DNA from: Dipteris shenzhenensis
Lineage: Eukaryota; Polypodiophyta; Polypodiopsida; Gleicheniales
Length of the DNA stretch: 64,000 bases
Direction: 5' to 3' (one strand)
Assembly (NCBI GenBank): GCA_047967505.1
Contig: CM106538.1
Shown here: in pieces, positions 48,001 through 50,249 of the stretch
How the letters are laid out: each line of letters starts with the position of its first letter
Position numbering within the stretch: the first letter of the stretch is position 1
The notes under the pieces: generated by a model
Database searches by the model: none
Told to the model about the DNA's origin: nothing
What the model saw: the letters and a program-made list of their open reading frames with translations, nothing else
Translations under genes and position numbers: made by a program

Positions 48001-48612
48001 ATTTATTTTGTTAAGTATTCTAATTTACCTAAGAATTCTTGTCTGTACACGTTTTGCAGCTGAATCTGATGGGGAGTCAGCAGAGAGTAGTGAAGATTTG
48101 AAGATTTGCATAGTTTGTGGCTCTGATGATGTAAGGTTATTAGCTTGTTTTTCTGTGATACAAATTTGAAGTGTCCATCTTTGTTCAATTTGCGTGCGGG
48201 CATATTTGGTATTGAGGCCTGATCAATTGTGGTGCTAACAGGTCACAAAGCTTGTCATAGACTGTATTGATTGTGGATCATCAGTGCATCATGGATGTCT
48301 CCCGTCGCCAATGTCAATTCCAGTCAATGATTGGAGGTGTCCTTCTTGCGAAGCAGCTCAAAGCAATTATCTGAAAGCCCAGCGTGCATACATGTCTGAG
48401 CTTCAACTAAGGTAAAGATAGTTGTTTCCATGTATGCTACCTCCAAAGTAAAATCTAATGAGTTGGGGCTTGCTATATGTTGTTGGGCTTGAATCAATAC
48501 AATTGGTATTTTAATCAGGTACGAAAAGGCACAAGACAGGAAAGCCAAGTGCTTGGATGCCATCAGGTCTTTAGATCTACCAAACAATCCACTTGATGAC
48601 ATTATTGATCAG
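2975..48612 (+). CDS. FGT1: Strawberry-notch/FORGETTER1-like helicase-PHD protein, 16 internal exons (both ends missing)
   Basis: Joining 2975-3040, 3153-3326, 3495-3625, 3727-3803, 5434-5615, 5847-5924, 10537-10669, 21145-21205, 21340-21421, 21513-21644, 21761-21904, 22033-22162, 22228-22353, 48060-48130, 48242-48411 and 48519-48612 gives 1851 nt, 617 codons, with no stop and matching phases at all fifteen junctions. The product follows the plant FGT1/Strawberry-notch family in order: [10 protein letters not shown] linker, PPEPTYDL segment, Walker [12 protein letters not shown] (residues 97-107), DECH (209-212), SAT (248-250), [14 protein letters not shown] (404-417), a basic/acidic linker and a C4HC3 PHD finger (522-565). 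In Arabidopsis FGT1 is a nuclear SFII-type helicase that works with SWI/SNF remodellers and is needed for sustained heat-stress memory; that role is carried over by family only. The N-terminal zinc ribbons and the C-terminal helicase half are not in the window. No lesion is seen, so this is probably the functional copy. Confidence 0.93.
3153..3326 (+). CDS. FGT1: FGT1-like exon 2 (residues 23-80)
   Basis: Bounded by CTGCAG at 3152 and GTGAGA at 3327; 174 nt, phase 0 on both sides. It encodes the conserved [14 protein letters not shown] block, then [12 protein letters not shown] and the helix ending LETIVYASQ, which precede the Walker A exon in plant homologues. The 112-bp and 168-bp introns on either side are short. 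Confidence 0.93.
3495..3625 (+). CDS. FGT1: FGT1-like exon 3: Walker A ATP-binding loop (residues 81-124)
   Basis: Bounded by CTGCAG at 3494 and GTGAGT at 3626; 131 nt, ends in phase 2 and splits a Leu codon. It encodes [20 protein letters not shown], holding the ATP-binding Walker A lysine at residue 104, then the [12 protein letters not shown] helix. All expected nucleotide-binding residues are present. Confidence 0.95.
3727..3803 (+). CDS. FGT1: FGT1-like exon 4 (residues 124-150)
   Basis: Bounded by GGTAG at 3726 and GTACAT at 3804; 77 nt. It completes the split Leu codon and encodes [20 protein letters not shown], a signature of the family core after the Walker A helix. The intron that follows is 1630 bp and holds LINE debris. 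Confidence 0.93.
3955..4420 (+). mobile_element. LINE 3' tail in intron 4, abutting a copia PBS-like sequence
   Basis: The ending CTCATAGACCCTTTGGTGTT, followed by a T/CT-rich tail (4380-4420), is a diverged copy of the LINE 3' terminus at 1660-1749. Directly after the tail, at about 4426-4441, the plus strand reads AACATGGTATTAGAGCC. That resembles the end of a copia LTR plus its primer-binding site, but no LTR is recognisable upstream. I read this as a fused scrap rather than an element. Confidence 0.5.
5434..5615 (+). CDS. FGT1: FGT1-like exon 5: strand before and first half of the DECH box (residues 150-210)
   Basis: Bounded by TTGCAG at 5433 and GTTTTT at 5616 (a weak donor); 182 nt. 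It encodes [33 protein letters not shown], and ends FDGLLVFDE. The acidic pair of the Walker B/DExH motif (209-210) therefore sits at the very end of the exon, the Cys-His at the start of the next. Confidence 0.94.
5847..5924 (+). CDS. FGT1: FGT1-like exon 6: second half of the DECH box (residues 211-236)
   Basis: Bounded by TTTCAG at 5846 and GTGAGC at 5925; 78 nt, phase 0. It begins [14 protein letters not shown], which with the preceding DE gives the DECHKAKN signature. The following intron is 4612 bp. Confidence 0.94.
5925..7842. other. Intron 6, first part: no recognisable gene
   Basis: Short open frames at 6218-6403 and 6988-7296 (Lys-rich, no known motif) are the only coding-like signals. 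Their setting between LINE pieces suggests decayed LINE or other repeat sequence, but I cannot assign them. Confidence 0.4.
7843..8690 (-). mobile_element. LINE relic, minus strand
   Basis: The plus-strand text around 8400-8690, including TCTGAGGTGACTTACTAA and the run about AACCTTCCAAGAACCCACAA, is a diverged copy of 45730-45990, where the minus strand is open and LINE-like. The part around 8280-8390 is shared with 31250-31329. No intact domain survives here; the call rests on these internal repeats. Confidence 0.55.
8930..10460 (+). mobile_element. LINE ORF2 relic (reverse transcriptase), plus strand
   Basis: Decayed frames match LINE RT blocks in order: a start resembling [20 protein letters not shown] near 9130 (compare VQPLFKGGDRNSVTNYRTIM in the LINE at 50966-52918), then [19 protein letters not shown] near 9484-9540 with the catalytic YADD, and thumb-like sequence to about 10200. 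Stops and frameshifts are frequent. The end is duplicated: 10224-10305 and 10386-10460 are about 85% alike (ATGAGCAACAGT then CAAGAGACAGG). Confidence 0.75.
10537..10669 (+). CDS. FGT1: FGT1-like exon 7: SAT motif (residues 237-281)
   Basis: Bounded by ATGCAG at 10536 and GTATAC at 10670; 133 nt, ends in phase 1. It encodes [20 protein letters not shown] and [15 protein letters not shown] (248-250) is helicase motif III, which couples ATP hydrolysis to movement. The next intron is 10,475 bp. Confidence 0.95.
10670..11929. other. Intron 7, first part: no recognisable gene
   Basis: AT-rich sequence without long open frames or a repeat structure I can name. It runs from the exon 7 donor to the minus-strand LINE relic at about 11930. 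Confidence 0.4.
11930..12329 (-). mobile_element. LINE relic, minus strand, split by copia element E1
   Basis: The minus strand reads [17 protein letters not shown] and, in another frame, [19 protein letters not shown], patterns typical of the LINE RT thumb (KYLGI) and preceding palm. The relic resumes at 18610 on the far side of E1, where the minus strand continues with similar LINE-like text. E1 therefore inserted into this older LINE. Confidence 0.5.
12330..12534 (+). repeat. 5' LTR of E1
   Basis: 205 bp, TG...CA. Holds a perfect 26-bp palindrome (12378-12403: arms CTATGACTGTC and GACAGTCATAG around TTAA), an AATAAAA-like signal at about 12421 and a CT-rich 3' end. Followed by ACT and the primer-binding site. 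Confidence 0.95.
12535..14224 (+). other. E1 leader with GTAC-rich block and 42-bp tandem repeat
   Basis: Untranslated leader between PBS and gag. It has CAGC-rich sequence at 12575-12710, nine GTAC tetranucleotides within 12735-12838 (mostly CCGTAC or GTACGG), and a 42-bp unit repeated in tandem at 13090-13131 and 13132-13173 (starts CCCGAGGTGCA, ends AAGTACTTTT). Open frames here are by-products of the repeats. Confidence 0.7.
14225..14960 (+). pseudogene. E1 gag: capsid and zinc knuckle, broken
   Basis: Starts at ATG 14225 ([18 protein letters not shown]). Contains the copia gag core including [13 protein letters not shown] and [17 protein letters not shown] at 14642-14644 stands where the family has Gln, and a frameshift follows near 14705-14715. 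The zinc knuckle [14 protein letters not shown] (CX2CX4HX4C) at about 14899-14940 binds the RNA. Gag would assemble the cytoplasmic particle; this copy cannot make a full one. Confidence 0.85.
14961..16826 (+). pseudogene. E1 protease and integrase, broken
   Basis: The aspartic protease site [12 protein letters not shown] is at about 15146-15181. The integrase zinc-binding part has [16 protein letters not shown] (from about 15537) and [10 protein letters not shown] (about 15635). The catalytic core has LVHTDLCEM (about 15714) and RSDNGGEY (about 15906). Frameshifts lie near 15620 (next to a T run), 15785 (after FITFI) and 15930. A TAG at 16818-16820 stands just before SEMDSLL. The part from 15942 to 16817 is otherwise open. 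Confidence 0.85.
16827..18306 (+). pseudogene. E1 reverse transcriptase and RNase H, broken
   Basis: RT blocks run in order: [31 protein letters not shown] (motif A), [12 protein letters not shown], and the catalytic YVDDML at about 17346. A frameshift follows near 17390-17400. RNase H shows [15 protein letters not shown] and CDSQSAI, ending at 18306. A TAG at 17959-17961 replaces a usual Gln in SWVSRL-KCVAL. The pattern is that of Tnt1/Tork-like plant copia pol proteins, 98 bp short of the 3' LTR. Confidence 0.9.
18405..18609 (+). repeat. 3' LTR of E1
   Basis: 205 bp, one difference from the 5' LTR in the G/A run after the palindrome. The palindrome is at 18453-18478. Preceded by the polypurine tract, followed by GCCTC. 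Confidence 0.95.
18610..19626. other. Intron 7, between E1 and the Penelope-like relic
   Basis: The first 150 bp continue the LINE relic interrupted by E1. Beyond, a minus-strand open frame (19233-19487) resembles nothing I know. Part of 18930-19010 is a weak repeat of 19240-19310 (both have a CTTGAGAAA-like core and CCAATAGT). Confidence 0.4.
19627..20209 (+). pseudogene. Penelope-like element reverse transcriptase, relic
   Basis: Two overlapping frames read as one RT core. From 19627: [18 protein letters not shown] (motif A of Penelope-like RTs, usually xFDFSTLYTxI), preceded by a TAA and ended by TGA near 19752. From 19721: [14 protein letters not shown], then [16 protein letters not shown] (motif B, usually GIPMGTNCAPLxADLF) at about 19928, and the catalytic RFIDDLF at 20063-20083 (YxDD type), followed by [15 protein letters not shown]. 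This order and spacing fit Penelope-like RTs, not copia, gypsy or LINE. One frameshift, and two odd residues in motif B (S for G, V for P), mark it as dead. No GIY-YIG endonuclease is visible. The subclade cannot be told by eye. Confidence 0.8.
20210..21144. other. Intron 7, end: no recognisable gene
   Basis: No family pattern seen in either strand. Open frames at 20237-20461 and 20645-20884 are short and unlike known proteins. Ends in the exon 8 acceptor (TTCTTCACAG). Confidence 0.4.
21145..21205 (+). CDS. FGT1: FGT1-like exon 8 (residues 281-301)
   Basis: Bounded by TCACAG at 21144 and GTATTT at 21206; 61 nt. Encodes [20 protein letters not shown], which completes the split Gly and matches the family block after SAT. 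First of six exons packed into 1.2 kb. Confidence 0.94.
21340..21421 (+). CDS. FGT1: FGT1-like exon 9 (residues 301-328)
   Basis: Bounded by GGACAG at 21339 and GTAATG at 21422; 82 nt. Encodes [20 protein letters not shown] and ends in a Lys-rich KKMK. Confidence 0.94.
21513..21644 (+). CDS. FGT1: FGT1-like exon 10 (residues 329-372)
   Basis: Bounded by GGACAG at 21512 and GTAGTT at 21645; 132 nt. Encodes [19 protein letters not shown] and [12 protein letters not shown]. An upstream acceptor at 21489-21490 would add eight codons in frame, but the shorter form aligns with the family without a gap. Confidence 0.9.
21761..21904 (+). CDS. FGT1: FGT1-like exon 11 (residues 373-420)
   Basis: Bounded by ATTCAG at 21760 and GTAAAT at 21905; 144 nt, phase 0. 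Encodes [13 protein letters not shown] and [20 protein letters not shown], a highly conserved block of the family. Confidence 0.95.
22033..22162 (+). CDS. FGT1: FGT1-like exon 12 (residues 421-464)
   Basis: Bounded by GCACAG at 22032 and GTAATC at 22163; 130 nt. Encodes [20 protein letters not shown] and ENYPLPQ, then a divergent tail. Followed by the shortest intron, 65 bp. Confidence 0.93.
22228..22353 (+). CDS. FGT1: FGT1-like exon 13: charged linker before the PHD finger (residues 464-506)
   Basis: Bounded by GGCAG at 22227 and GTAATT at 22354; 126 nt. Encodes a basic stretch [12 protein letters not shown] followed by acidic [10 protein letters not shown], a likely nuclear-localisation and flexible linker as in other plant homologues, where sequence is poorly conserved. 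Reading through the donor meets a TGA after six more residues (22368-22370). The next exon lies 25.7 kb away. Confidence 0.88.
22515..24050 (+). mobile_element. LINE ORF1 relic (DUF4283-like and zinc knuckle)
   Basis: Near 22900-23110 the plus strand encodes [20 protein letters not shown] and [18 protein letters not shown], the RNA-binding DUF4283-like domain of plant L1 ORF1. Near 23345-23390 follows the zinc knuckle [14 protein letters not shown] in another frame. Frameshifts separate the parts. A diverged copy of its second half is at 63240-63640. Confidence 0.7.
24380..24830 (-). mobile_element. Ty3-like pol fragment, minus strand (tentative)
   Basis: The minus strand at about 24660-24560 reads [20 protein letters not shown] then SEYKDCMAW, which resembles the segment between protease and RT in plant Ty3 pol (xxFIxxxLxxEExxxLxxLLxEYxDVFAW). 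The usual PGL and HxL elements that follow are degraded. It ends abruptly before copia E2. Confidence 0.5.
24922..25925 (+). pseudogene. E2 gag, broken
   Basis: Begins MAGNN then TAG, then [19 protein letters not shown] frameshift lies near 25310-25330. TGA at 25528 stands in TTL-LVAMG, and TAG at 25914 after SHAHAL. The zinc knuckle [14 protein letters not shown] is at about 25770-25811. Most stops are one transition from CAG or CGA. Confidence 0.82.
25926..27625 (+). pseudogene. E2 protease and integrase with foreign insert
   Basis: Protease site [12 protein letters not shown] at about 26000-26035. The frame then runs to [10 protein letters not shown] (about 26116), where unrelated sequence starts; pol resumes with [14 protein letters not shown] at about 26517. 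Integrase shows [18 protein letters not shown], a TAG at 26798, [35 protein letters not shown] and a C-terminal [12 protein letters not shown]. The core from 26804 to 27622 is open for 272 codons. Confidence 0.85.
26116..26510 (+). mobile_element. Insert of foreign gag-like sequence in E2 pol
   Basis: About 395 bp replace about 20 codons expected between the protease and integrase. The first part reads [20 protein letters not shown] and [13 protein letters not shown], which resembles gag (UBN2-type) of another copia family. It ends with NFENKDYAF and a stop at 26388, followed by AT-rich sequence. No target duplication is seen. Confidence 0.6.
27788..29369 (+). pseudogene. E2 reverse transcriptase and RNase H, broken
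   Basis: [57 protein letters not shown]. About 12 residues usual after RAWY are missing in frame. TAG at 28741-28743 stands in LYQ-AVGC. A frameshift near 28830-28850 leads to RNase [35 protein letters not shown], ending [13 protein letters not shown] at 29369. Confidence 0.88.
29531..29791 (+). repeat. 3' LTR of E2 with two stem-loops
   Basis: 261 bp, TGTAGG...CCTACA. Contains ATAGGAC-ACTTA-GTCCTAT (29634-29652) and CTAGGAC-ACTTA-GTCCTAG (29660-29678): the same 5-base loop with outer pairs exchanged together. Ends in TC-rich sequence. Its start is matched at 43217 (E4). Confidence 0.85.
29792..31060 (+). mobile_element. LINE reverse transcriptase relic
   Basis: Decayed frames show the plant L1 blocks [20 protein letters not shown] (usual GPDGxxxxFYxxFW), [12 protein letters not shown] (near 30790), [17 protein letters not shown] and [19 protein letters not shown] (30940-31000). 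Many stops and shifts. Adjoins the E2 LTR on its left. Confidence 0.75.
31061..31329 (-). mobile_element. LINE scrap, minus strand
   Basis: 31250-31329 is a diverged copy of 8290-8390 (shared AAGCTGAAAAGCAA-type text and the run ending ATCATCTGTAGAT). Cut by the copia LTR that starts at 31330. Confidence 0.5.
31330..31865 (+). mobile_element. Copia LTR (284 bp) plus PBS and truncated leader
   Basis: LTR 31330-31613, TGTTAG...TCACA, followed by TT and TGGTATCAGAGC at 31616-31627 (primer-binding site). Leader-like sequence runs to about 31865, after which the text changes. A second copy of the LTR, lacking both ends, is at 44714-44959. The copy here has an extra 20-bp duplication (TAGGGTTTTGTC twice, 31460-31492). 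Confidence 0.75.
31866..32220. other. Sequence flanking E3, left side
   Basis: No gene seen. Its last bases AATTG (32216-32220) recur at 37733-37737. Removing E3 and one copy joins this stretch to TTAGCGCTTTGCATGC, so it and the region at 37738 were one sequence before E3 inserted. Confidence 0.6.
32221..32942 (+). repeat. 5' LTR of E3
   Basis: 722 bp. TATA box at 32684-32690 in GGCTATATAAGAGCG is the likely promoter of the element; transcription would start about 30 bp downstream and run toward gag. Confidence 0.93.
33013..33860 (+). pseudogene. E3 gag, broken
   Basis: Begins [17 protein letters not shown] in one frame and passes by a shift to KLDGSNYPL, then TGA (33089) where Trp is usual, then [23 protein letters not shown] at 33465-33467 stands in NLRD-MIAIG. 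The zinc knuckle reads [10 protein letters not shown] then TAG then NEC: the usual His is Arg and a Gln/Lys codon is a stop. Gag packaging ability is therefore lost. Confidence 0.85.
33861..35197 (+). pseudogene. E3 protease and integrase, broken
   Basis: Protease [17 protein letters not shown] at about 33927. Integrase: TGA at 34301 replaces the Trp of [20 protein letters not shown] then TAG (34436-34438) then [45 protein letters not shown], and C-terminal [18 protein letters not shown]. The stretch 34508-35197 is open for 229 codons. Confidence 0.87.
35198..36982 (+). pseudogene. E3 reverse transcriptase and RNase H, broken
   Basis: [41 protein letters not shown], a TAG at 35698, [17 protein letters not shown] (in another frame), [23 protein letters not shown]. 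The frame changes near 35500, 35770-35860 and 36460. RNase H: CDSD then TAG then [41 protein letters not shown], ending GIGPKK at 36982. Confidence 0.88.
37013..37732 (+). repeat. 3' LTR of E3
   Basis: 720 bp, TATA at 37474-37480. Preceded by the polypurine tract and followed by AATTG. Confidence 0.93.
37850..38160. repeat. Array of short hairpins with co-varying arms
   Basis: Ten units have perfect arms of 5-7 bp around a 3-4-base centre: 37850-37865 GTTGAC-CGAA-GTCAAC; 37930-37943 and 37953-37966 CCAAC-CGAA-GTTGG; 37975-37992 GGTTAAC-TGTA-GTTAACC; 37996-38009 TTGGC-GCAT-GCCAA; 38015-38030 GTTGAC-CAAA-GTCAAC; 38065-38080 GTTAAC-CGCA-GTTAAC; 38084-38100 CTTGGTA-ATA-TACCAAG; 38125-38140 CTTGAC-CAGA-GTCAAG; 38146-38159 TTGAC-CGTA-GTCAA. 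Imperfect units sit at 38036-38049 and 38105-38120, and a longer imperfect pair at 37871-37924. Many units are preceded by CTCT. The function is unknown. Many arms contain TTGAC, the WRKY W-box core. Confidence 0.85.
38161..39082 (+). other. E4 leader: GTAC-rich block and TTTGCA-rich block
   Basis: About twelve GTAC (mostly CCGTAC) lie within 38287-38600, including two near copies of TCGTAYAGTCATCCGYACA. From 38640 to 39060 TTTGCA/TGCAAA and GGGGCTTTT-like words recur. The region ends at the gag start of E4. It resembles the leader of E1 in word use, not in alignment. Confidence 0.55.
39083..40000 (+). pseudogene. E4 gag, broken
   Basis: Starts [18 protein letters not shown], then [22 protein letters not shown] at 39509-39511 and a TAG near 39572 interrupt it. 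The zinc knuckle has a TAA in place of its second residue block (CH[15 protein letters not shown], 39930-39972). Confidence 0.82.
40001..41900 (+). pseudogene. E4 protease and integrase, broken
   Basis: Protease [12 protein letters not shown] at about 40239. Integrase: [47 protein letters not shown], a TAA at 40953-40955, [30 protein letters not shown], a TAA at 41400-41402 and a TAA at 41897-41899. All three TAA stand where CAA (Gln) would fit. Confidence 0.83.
41901..43216 (+). pseudogene. E4 reverse transcriptase and RNase H, broken and truncated
   Basis: [19 protein letters not shown], a deletion near 42085, TGA at 42107-42109, [18 protein letters not shown] (Ser for the usual Phe in motif A), [31 protein letters not shown] at 42750. 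RNase [29 protein letters not shown] at 43067-43069, [20 protein letters not shown], then truncated. Confidence 0.85.
43441..44713 (+). mobile_element. Copia fragment E5: leader and partial gag
   Basis: Leader-like sequence 43441-44233 precedes ATG 44234 ([20 protein letters not shown] then [19 protein letters not shown]). TGA (Trp expected) and TAG (in AWD-LASL) break it. Gag stops at about 44711, in mid-domain, at a junction with an LTR fragment of another family. Same clade as E2. Confidence 0.72.
44714..44959 (+). repeat. Truncated copy of the LTR at 31330-31613, fused to a LINE
   Basis: Matches 31350-31605 closely (GGCAGTGGCC-type start, GGGTTTTGTCACTTAGACAA, GGGAGTGACCTA). Both LTR ends are missing: left it joins E5 gag, right, at TTCCATTT/CTACGAGATC, it joins LINE zf-RVT sequence. 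Confidence 0.75.
44960..45705 (+). mobile_element. LINE 3' end with zf-RVT finger and CTTT tail
   Basis: Encodes [17 protein letters not shown] at once, as at 980-1030, then a 3' UTR ending CTCATAGACCCATCGGTCTT and a TTTCTTTTCTTT tail at 45680-45700. Same family as 845-1749. Confidence 0.75.
45720..46290 (-). mobile_element. LINE relic, minus strand, with open 133-codon piece
   Basis: Minus strand 46252-45851 is open: [37 protein letters not shown], then [17 protein letters not shown]. This looks like the region between RT and the C-terminal finger of a LINE. Diverged copy at 8400-8690. No catalytic motif in view. Confidence 0.55.
46400..47350 (+). mobile_element. LINE relic with 275-bp tandem duplication and 3' end
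   Basis: About 46490-46760 and 46765-47030 are near copies (each has AGTACAAAATGAAGGTGCGA, then GTGTGGAATTGCAATGGCAC). The second phrase encodes VWNCNG, the usual start of a LINE endonuclease. The piece ends at about 47305-47345 with a diverged LINE 3' terminus (TTATAGGCTGTTTTGGTGTT then a TTTCTTTCTC tail). Confidence 0.6.
47351..48059. other. End of the 25.7-kb intron, no recognisable element
   Basis: T-rich unique-looking sequence without long frames. A short repeat AAGAATTTGCAAGGAAAGAT / AAGAATTTGCAGGGAGG lies at 47944-47995. Ends in the exon 14 acceptor CGTTTTGCAG at 48059. Confidence 0.4.
48060..48130 (+). CDS. FGT1: FGT1-like exon 14: first PHD zinc pair (residues 506-529)
   Basis: Bounded by TTGCAG at 48059 and GTAAGG at 48131; 71 nt. 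Completes the codon split 25.7 kb upstream and encodes [20 protein letters not shown] then SDD. Cys 522 and Cys 525 are the first zinc ligands of the PHD finger. Confidence 0.9.
48242..48411 (+). CDS. FGT1: FGT1-like exon 15: rest of the PHD finger (residues 530-586)
   Basis: Bounded by AACAG at 48241 and GTAAAG at 48412; 170 nt. Encodes [16 protein letters not shown] and NDWRCPSC; ligands Cys 537, 540, His 545, Cys 548, 562, 565 complete C4HC3 with the spacing CX2CX11CX2CX4HX2CX13CX2C. A helix [12 protein letters not shown] follows. PHD fingers read histone tails; the ligand here is not known. Confidence 0.93.
48519..48612 (+). CDS. FGT1: FGT1-like exon 16 (residues 586-617)
   Basis: Bounded by AATCAG at 48518 and GTATGC at 48613; 94 nt, ends in phase 0. 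Encodes [20 protein letters not shown] and [11 protein letters not shown], a family landmark before the C-terminal helicase half. The next block (family LGGPEKVAEMTGR) is not found to 64000. Confidence 0.92.
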
Positions 48613-49400
48613 GTATGCTGCAATCATCCTGTAAAGTTGATCTAAGAGACGGTTGTAAAATGCACAGAGTGGTGTGAAGTACATACCATGCTACTGTTCA
48701 ACATAGTCTGAGGTATTTCAGCTTACAAGAGCCTGTGAGATACAAAAGTTGGATAATTGACTTGAGTGTCCATGGAGGAGGTCTTGGTCAAGACAGAGAA
48801 CCCACAGTATGCTCTTTCAGTGTTACCAGAATCGTTTCAATAAACATTTCATGAATGCTTTCATAGATTTCAACAGAAGCGTTTCGAAATTTTGATAGGA
48901 GCTTTACCTAGAAACACACTTTATTTATCAATGTAAAATACATAGTATATATAGCATATAGAGTATTGTATACATAATTATTCATATATAATGTTGTCAA
49001 AGAAATCTCAGCAGCAGTGCACAATAAAATCAATAAAATCACCAGGGCTGCCAATACTTGGGTTCTACGTATAGGAGGACTGCCTGAGGGCTAGCATGAT
49101 AGGAGCATAAAAGAAAAGATTCATTACATCAAGGAAAAAGTCCCCCACATTGAGTCCCACGAGTGGGACTTAGAAGCTATAGCTTGTGTCGTCCAGTAAT
49201 TTTCAATGGTCAGGTTGAGCCAATGGTCAGTCTTGATTACATACAGTTGACTGCTGGGACCATGTACACATGGAGATACACCACCTACACACATGAGAGG
49301 CAGAGCAGGATCGTCTCATCCATAGTCTGAGCTAGGAGATATCACAGTTTCGTAAGGAGGTGGTAGCCGTGGTGACAGCCCTTTGCAGTGGGCCAGCAGT
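48613..49400. other. Start of the following intron
   Basis: AT-rich. A palindrome GTCCCAC-GA-GTGGGAC lies at 49154-49169. No gene recognised. Confidence 0.45.
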
Positions 49401-49439
49401 TAAGGCAATTGAGGCATAGATAGCCACCATGTAGTCAGC

Positions 49440-50146
49440 CATTGCAGAGACTTCTAGGTGGGTGGATGTCGCGAAAGGGGAGCTTGCGAAGACCACCGTT
49501 TCAGCCACCATTTTGGAGCAGCAGCAGAGAGCTAGTAAGACTCTCAATATCAGAGTACGTGGCATTCATCGCATAGCTACTACTCCCATGGATGACACGA
49601 TTTGCTTCGTGAATTCCACCTTGGGAGTTCTGGAGCACGGGATCGAGGGAGCCTGGCGCATAGAATGGGACCCCAAACAAGAGCAACCTTTCATCATTTG
49701 CTTCAGAGACACCTAGGCCCGTCGCCTTGCGGCACTGCGTAGACGATCAACCTTCTGTGCCCACCCAAAGATCTACTTAGATGAGGACCTTACACCCCTT
49801 CAGGTGGAGGAAAGGGATACACTCATAGAGCAACGGGATGTCGCTTCTAAGGAGGGGAAGTGGGCAGTAGTCCGAGAGTTGTGGGATGTCACCCGTAAGG
49901 AGGGGAAGTGGGTAGTAGTTCGAGAGGTGCGGCTCTTGGTAGGTCCCCTACAGGCATCCAGTGGCCCCCCTACATAGAAGGGCAAGGTCTTTGAGATTCA
50001 GAGAACTAAGACCCTGACGTATAGTGTCTGGAACTGCAACGGTATTTTATGGTTAGGTCCAAGGAATTTCTCAGAGTCTTGCACAGGTCGAGAGATGGAT
50101 TTTTACATAGAGACACATCAGAGTCCAGAGCGCCCTTTGCTGATAG
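49440..50146 (+). mobile_element. Plus-strand LINE, part 1: ORF1 C-terminal domain and start of ORF2
   Basis: ORF1-like KTLNIRVRGIHRIA, PFIICFRDT then a TAG, then YLDEDLTPLQVEERDTLIEQ fits the C-terminal domain of L1-type ORF1 proteins (HRxG...IxVxF...EDLTP). It is followed by TYSVWNCNGILWLG, the start of an apurinic-type endonuclease. A 33-bp unit about GGGGAAGTGGGYAGTAGT is doubled at 49855-49925. The LINE is cut at about 50146 and resumes at about 53870. Confidence 0.68.
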
Positions 50147-50249
50147 TTAGTAGAAGTAGAAGTAGAAATTATTATCGTCCACGGGGGGCCGAAAACGACC
50201 CATGGGACCCGAACGGTGTACAAGAAAAGTCTCCTCCGGTGTGGAGGGG

